DNA of 64,000 nucleotides from Alkalisalibacterium limincola (GTDB lineage Bacteria; Pseudomonadota; Gammaproteobacteria; Xanthomonadales; Xanthomonadaceae). Every line of letters starts with the position of its first letter. Positions within the stretch are counted from its first letter, which is position 1. The notes under the pieces were generated by a model that searched no databases, was not told the DNA's origin, and worked only from the letters and a program-made list of their open reading frames with translations. The DNA lies in the NCBI RefSeq assembly GCF_008017755.1, contig NZ_VRTS01000009.1, positions 1 to 64,000 of the forward strand. The letters run 5' to 3'. The translations under genes and the position numbers were made by a program. Shown here piece by piece: positions 60,090-64,000 of this stretch.

Positions 60090-61769
60090 TCAGCCGCCGC
60101 TGTCCGCGGCACCCCGGGGGGCACTGCCGCGGCCACGCCCCATCGCGATGACCGCCTCGACCGCCACCCACACCGCGGCGACCGCGATCAGCACGCTCAT
60201 CGTGAACAGCAGCCAGTTGGCGTCGTTGTAGAAGCGCAGCACCTGTTGCTGCAGCGCCCACAGGGTCATGACCAGCAGGAAGGTCAGCGGCACCGCGGTG
60301 AACCAGGCGGGGCGACCCTGGCGGATCAGGATGACCGAGATGATCGACAGCGTGAGGCCGGCCAGCAACTGGTTGGTGGTGCCGAACAAGGGCCAGATCA
60401 CCATGCCGCCGGAGCCGTCGGCACCGGCGCCGAAGGCCAGCGCCAGGCAGGCGGCCAGCGCGATGACCGTGCCCATCAGCGTGCCCATGCGGAAGCCGGC
60501 AAGTTCGGCCACCTCCTGCACCACGAAGCGTTGCAGGCGCAGGCCAGTGTCCATCGTGGTGGCCGCGAACAGGATGGCCATCGTCGCCAGCATCGTGGCG
60601 CCTAGGTCGGCGGGAATGCCCAGGCCGGCCACCAGGATCGCATCGCCGCCGGCGATGAAGGCGTTGACGCCGCCCTGGCCGAAGCTGGAGTACACCGCCT
60701 GCCAGTCGACCAGCGTGGCGAAGCCGGCGGTGCAGGCGATGATCGTCGCCAGCGCCAGCGCGCCCTCGCCGACCGCACCGAAGTAGCCGACGAAGCGCGC
60801 GTCGGTCTCCTTGTCGAGCTGCTTGGAACTGGTGCCCGAGGACACCAGTCCGTGGAACCCGGAAATGGCACCGCAGGCGATGGTGACGAACAGCAACGGC
60901 ATCAGGCTGGGCGTGCCCGCGGGCACCTCGCTGTTGAAGGCCGGTGCCACGACCGTGGGCGAGGCGATCAGCACCGCGATGTAGAGCAGGCCCAGGCCGA
61001 TGAACAGCTGGATGCCGTTGATGTAGTCGCGTGGCTGCAGCAGCACCCACACCGGCAGCAGCGAGGCGATGCCGGCATAGGCGAACAGCAGCACGATCCA
61101 GGTGGCGCGAGGGGCCATGCCCAGCACGGTCTCGGGCAGCACGACCGGATAGTTGTTGCCCAGCAGGATCATGCCGTAGAGCAAGGTCACGCCGATGATC
61201 GATGGCACCAGCAGGCCCATCTTCCAGCGGTAGATCATCTGCCCGATGAGCAACGCCACGAGGATCGCGCCCCAGACCGGGATCACCGCGGTCGGGGTCG
61301 AGACCAGCAGGTTGGAGATGACCACCGCGAAGGCCGCATTGACCATCAGCAGGAGCAGGAAGATGACGACAAGGAACAGGTTGCGTGCCCGCGGGCCGAT
61401 GATGTTTCCGGTCAGCGTGCCGATCGACTTTCCCTTGTTGCGCACGCTGGCCCACAGCGCGCCGAAGTCGTGCACGCCGGCGAAGAAGATCGTGCCGAGG
61501 ATGACCCAGAGGAAGGCCGGTCCCCAGCCCCAGATGACGGCGATGGCGGGACCGACGATCGGCGCGGCACCGGCCACCGAAGTGAAGTGGTGTCCCCAGA
61601 GCACGAACTTGTTGGTCGGCACGAAATCCACGCCGTCGCGGAACTCGTGTGCCGGGGTGCGGAAGTCCGGATCAAGGCGGTAGATGCGCTCGGCGATGAA
61701 CTTCGAGTACAGGAAGTAGCCCGCCGCCAGCGCCCCCAGCCCCACCAGCATCAATACGATCGCATTCAT
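60090..61769 (-). CDS. cstA: CstA/BtsT family carbon-starvation transporter
   Basis: This 559-aa protein has about 14-16 membrane helices and the CstA signatures: GPAIAVIWGWGPAFLWVILG, GVHDFGALWASVRNKGKSIG, CGAISGFHGLVSSGTSSKQL and FGTTNQLLAGLTL. Members import pyruvate or peptides during carbon limitation. It is the first gene of the cstA / CC-tailed protein / ArsA-like set. The ATG at 61769 opens the first helix. Confidence 0.94.
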   Translation of the reverse strand: MNAIVLMLVGLGALAAGYFLYSKFIAERIYRLDPDFRTPAHEFRDGVDFVPTNKFVLWGHHFTSVAGAAPIVGPAIAVIWGWGPAFLWVILGTIFFAGVHDFGALWASVRNKGKSIGTLTGNIIGPRARNLFLVVIFLLLLMVNAAFAVVISNLLVSTPTAVIPVWGAILVALLIGQMIYRWKMGLLVPSIIGVTLLYGMILLGNNYPVVLPETVLGMAPRATWIVLLFAYAGIASLLPVWVLLQPRDYINGIQLFIGLGLLYIAVLIASPTVVAPAFNSEVPAGTPSLMPLLFVTIACGAISGFHGLVSSGTSSKQLDKETDARFVGYFGAVGEGALALATIIACTAGFATLVDWQAVYSSFGQGGVNAFIAGGDAILVAGLGIPADLGATMLATMAILFAATTMDTGLRLQRFVVQEVAELAGFRMGTLMGTVIALAACLALAFGAGADGSGGMVIWPLFGTTNQLLAGLTLSIISVILIRQGRPAWFTAVPLTFLLVMTLWALQQQVLRFYNDANWLLFTMSVLIAVAAVWVAVEAVIAMGRGRGSAPRGAADSGG

Positions 61770-61881
61770 CGAAGATCCCCATCCGTCGATGCCGCCATGC
61801 GGGCCCTGCCCGTCGAGCAGCCGAGAGTGCATTCTCGCCCCGCCCCGCGTCCACTGCGGGCAATTCCTGCACCGCTTCGAC

Positions 61882-61887
61882 TAAAGT
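61882..61887 (+). promoter_or_regulatory. -10-like TAAAGT
   Basis: TAAAGT lies 35 bp before the ATG at 61922, in the gap divergent from cstA. Confidence 0.3.
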
Positions 61888-61921
61888 CTGACCATCACCG
61901 AACCGCCACCGGGGGCGAACG

Positions 61922-62779
61922 ATGTCACTGCGCAGGAAGCTCGCCGAGCACGGCTTCGAATCCAACGACGACTACGAGCACGCGATCCGCTGCCTGCTGG
62001 AGCAGCCCGGCGAGCGCCTGCGCGTGTTGCACGTGGATGGCCTGGCCGGGCGGCGCAAGACCGCTTTCGCGCAGGCGCTGGGGGCGGCGCTGGCCTACCC
62101 GAAGGTGCTCTACCACGACTTCAGCGATGCCGCGCCTGCCCCTGCGCCAAGGGCCGCCCCGGCCGATCCGGCTGTCCCGGGCACGGACGAGCCGCCGCTT
62201 GGGCCCTTCGAGCGGGCGATGACGGAGGCCTGCGCCTACTCCGAGGCCGAACCGACGCTGCTGATCCTGGACCAGTTGCACGAGGCCCCGTTCGCCGAGC
62301 ACCTGCGCCTGCACCGCTTCGCGGAGTCGCGCGAGTGGAGCAATGCGTTGGGCACCGTGCAGGCCCATGCCCGCAACTTCCTTCTGGTCCTGCTATCGGA
62401 GCAGCCGCTGTACCACTCGCTGGCACGCTGCAGTTTCCGGGTGTGGACCGATGCGCAGCGCGCCTGGCAGGATTTCCGCCCCACCGACCATGGCCTGGGC
62501 CCCGAGGCAACGGCGCTGTTCGAGGCGCTCGCGGGCCTGTTCGAGGTCCTGGCCGCCGCTCCCACGCCGAGCGAGTTCACGCAGCTGCTCGACGACGTGC
62601 TGCACCGCGTGCGCAGCGAGGACATGCTGCGCCAGTCGGTCTTCGGGCGCGTCGAACAGGTCGAGCGCGCGCGGCTGTATTCGCCGGAGGCGTTGCCGCG
62701 GCTGCGCGGCGTGCTCGACGAGGTCGAGCGGCTGCTGGGCGCGAGCACGTGGAGCTCGGCGCCTGACCCCGTGCGCTGA
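61922..62779 (+). CDS. Predicted P-loop-like protein of unknown function (285 aa)
   Basis: A cytoplasmic protein with a degenerate nucleotide-binding loop (VDGLAGRRKTAFAQALG, where the usual GxxxxGKT is GLAGRRKT) and a Walker B-like TLLILDQLHEA (about residues 116-126). This suggests an AAA/STAND-type ATPase fold in which ATP use is doubtful. A helical C-terminal half (EFTQLLDDVLHRVRSED) follows. No family is recognised. It is a single gene, divergent from cstA and convergent with a MAPEG gene 7 bp away. Confidence 0.65.
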   Translation: MSLRRKLAEHGFESNDDYEHAIRCLLEQPGERLRVLHVDGLAGRRKTAFAQALGAALAYPKVLYHDFSDAAPAPAPRAAPADPAVPGTDEPPLGPFERAMTEACAYSEAEPTLLILDQLHEAPFAEHLRLHRFAESREWSNALGTVQAHARNFLLVLLSEQPLYHSLARCSFRVWTDAQRAWQDFRPTDHGLGPEATALFEALAGLFEVLAAAPTPSEFTQLLDDVLHRVRSEDMLRQSVFGRVEQVERARLYSPEALPRLRGVLDEVERLLGASTWSSAPDPVR

Positions 62780-62786
62780 AGACGCG

Positions 62787-63179
62787 CTAGCGGAAGAACC
62801 GCCAGACCATCAACACGGCCATCGCAACGAACGCCAGCCAGGTCAGCAGCGTGCCCAGCAAGCGCCCCTGCGAGGTGCCTGCGCTGACCGACAAGCCCCA
62901 CGCGTGCAGCATGCGCCCCAGCAGCAGCGTGGCGCCCAGCGCGTGCACCAGCCAGGCGGAATGGCCGGTGAGCTCCAGCAGCAGCAGGCCCAGCAGGCCC
63001 ATAGGCAGGTACTCCACGGCGTTGCCATGGGCACGGATGCGTTGCTCGAGCGCGAGCGAGCCACCCGCACCCAGGCCGGTGCGCGTGGCGCGGCGACTCG
63101 CGACCACGCGGTAGGCCAGTACCAGGACCAGCAGCAGGGAAAGCCCGGCGTACAGGCCGGTGATCAGCGGGAACGGCAT
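62787..63179 (-). CDS. MAPEG family membrane protein
   Basis: This 130-aa protein has four membrane helices and the MAPEG pattern: ITGLYAGLSLLLVLVLAYRVV, then the conserved RAHGNAVEYLPMGLLGLLLLEL, and HALGATLLLGRMLHAWGLS. Bacterial members of this family are often glutathione-related or have unknown roles. It starts 35 bp after the TMEM43 gene, in the same direction. Confidence 0.9.
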   Translation of the reverse strand: MPFPLITGLYAGLSLLLVLVLAYRVVASRRATRTGLGAGGSLALEQRIRAHGNAVEYLPMGLLGLLLLELTGHSAWLVHALGATLLLGRMLHAWGLSVSAGTSQGRLLGTLLTWLAFVAMAVLMVWRFFR

Positions 63180-63213
63180 GGAGCGACTCCTTGTGGATGT
63201 GCGGGGACGAGGC

Positions 63214-63977
63214 TCAACGGTTGCGCCGGTACAGCACGAAGCCGCCGACCAGCATGAAGGCCAGCAGCACCCAGGCAAGCCAGGTCAGGCCACCGCCTGC
63301 CTGGCCTCGTCCCGGAAGACCAGGCACCCGATCCCCGGCGTCGACGTCCGCGCGGCACCCGGTTCACCGCGGGCCAGTCGGGAATCCGGTGCCGCCGCGA
63401 CCCAGCGCTGGCCGTCCGCCACGAGCTGTCCATGCACCGGCCCGACAGGCAACTGCTGCCAGCGGATGCGAAGATCGCCGACATCCGGCTCCCCGGGGTC
63501 GGCACTGCTCGACAGCCAGTCCCCGTCGGGCTGGAAGACCACGGCGAGGTTCGGGGGCAGCGAGGCCGAGGCCTGTCCGACCGGAACCGGCTCCCAGCCC
63601 GGCAGGTCGACGAGCAACTCCGGTGACACGCGGCGCCCGTCCAGGCGCACCCGGCCAGCGATCCACTGCGCACTGCCGTAGGGCGGCTCGCCCGGATTGG
63701 CGTAGTCGGCGGGGAATTCCGACGCGTCGATCTGCTCGGCCGACCAGGTCCCCCGGAACGTGCCGTCTTCGCGTTGCCACTGCCACATCTGCACTTCTCG
63801 GCGCAGGCCCAGCGCATCCACCTGCACGCCATAGTCGGGGTCGGCCACCGGCTCGGCCACCTCGGGCACGCCCGCCACCGGCTGGGGCGCACCGGCCTCC
63901 CCGGCCGTCACGGCGACCCAGGGCGCGATTCCCAGTGCCAGCGTCGCGACCCACCCCCAACGGATCGTGGACGCCAT
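63214..63977 (-). CDS. TMEM43 family membrane protein (one apparent frameshift)
   Basis: The corrected protein is about 254 aa. A signal-like N-terminus (WGWVATLALGIAPWVAVTAG) is followed by the TMEM43 features VDALGLRREVQMWQWQ, FRGTWSAEQIDASEFP and the strand GDLRIRWQQLPVGPV. A last membrane helix (GGLTWLAWVLLAFMLVGGFV then YRRNR) lies in another frame after a likely loss of one G near 63312. Without that repair the protein ends at residue 230 with no C-terminal helix. Its ATG overlaps the stop of an upstream gene (TGATG). The family's function in bacteria is unknown. Confidence 0.72.
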
Positions 63978-64000
63978 CAGTCGAGCAGCGCGATCGAATC
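63977..64000 (-). CDS. C-terminal end of an unidentified gene (partial)
   Basis: Only the last seven codons (DSIALLD) and the stop are present. The TGA overlaps the ATG of the TMEM43 gene, so it is the upstream member of the same operon. Nothing can be said about its function. Confidence 0.6.
   Translation of the reverse strand, partial: DSIALLD

Overview
The window is about 64 kb of GC-rich DNA from a gammaproteobacterium, most likely Lysobacterales (Xanthomonadaceae and relatives). This rests on the leuS-lptE-holA-nadD-rsfS-rlmH order, the yajC-secD-secF block beside tgt and queA, divergent trmJ/suhB, several M13, S8 and DUF885 secreted peptidases, and attC sites resembling those of xanthomonad chromosomal integrons. 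No rRNA, tRNA or CRISPR array was seen.

Region 1 (1-3400) is the accessory part. It starts with the last 17 codons and right end of an IS3-family element, which has removed the left half of an attC site. A run of gene cassettes follows, all on the + strand and separated by degenerate attC sites: a small lipoprotein, a secreted 216-aa protein, an 11-codon minicassette, a DUF2199 protein, a cupin, a secreted 92-aa protein, an ORF-less cassette and a VOC (glyoxalase-like) protein. A GNAT acetyltransferase remnant marks the edge. No integrase is in view; the cassette orientation puts any intI and attI to the left of the window.

Region 2 (3400-9550) holds a methyltransferase, a small hypothetical, a serine beta-lactamase-fold hydrolase, a COG4648 membrane protein paired with a NodB deacetylase, a second methyltransferase and an alkaline phosphatase. 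Region 3 (9560-15450) is the rlmH-rsfS-nadD-holA-lptE-leuS housekeeping operon. Region 4 (15590-33200) is rich in exported hydrolases (an amidohydrolase, DUF885, a large S8 protease, two M13 peptidases) with a CnoX-like thioredoxin, a Ser/Thr kinase carrying a sulfatase-modifying-factor domain, DUF502 and a beta-CASP nuclease. Region 5 (33200-46500) has rapA, a rhomboid protease, an alkyltransferase-like protein, a PiT/DUF47 phosphate pair, exoD, a PhnD-like binding protein paired with a GGDEF-EAL protein, trmJ, suhB and a BamA-like protein. Region 6 (46520-57000) has secF-secD-yajC, tgt-queA and a tightly overlapping ABC exporter / amidohydrolase / DesK-DesR operon. Region 7 (57250-64000) has a class III aminotransferase, a cstA / CC-tailed small protein / ArsA-like ATPase module, a degenerate P-loop protein, a MAPEG protein and a TMEM43 protein.

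The data-quality point matters throughout. Seventeen single-base frameshifts were inferred, many in G/C runs, and several fall in essential genes (leuS twice, secD, secF, lptE). They are far better explained as sequence or assembly errors than as real pseudogenes, so the affected genes are annotated full length with the break noted. Many + strand transcription units also have a TANNNT (often TAGACT) hexamer about 25-70 bp before the start codon, plausibly the local -10 element.
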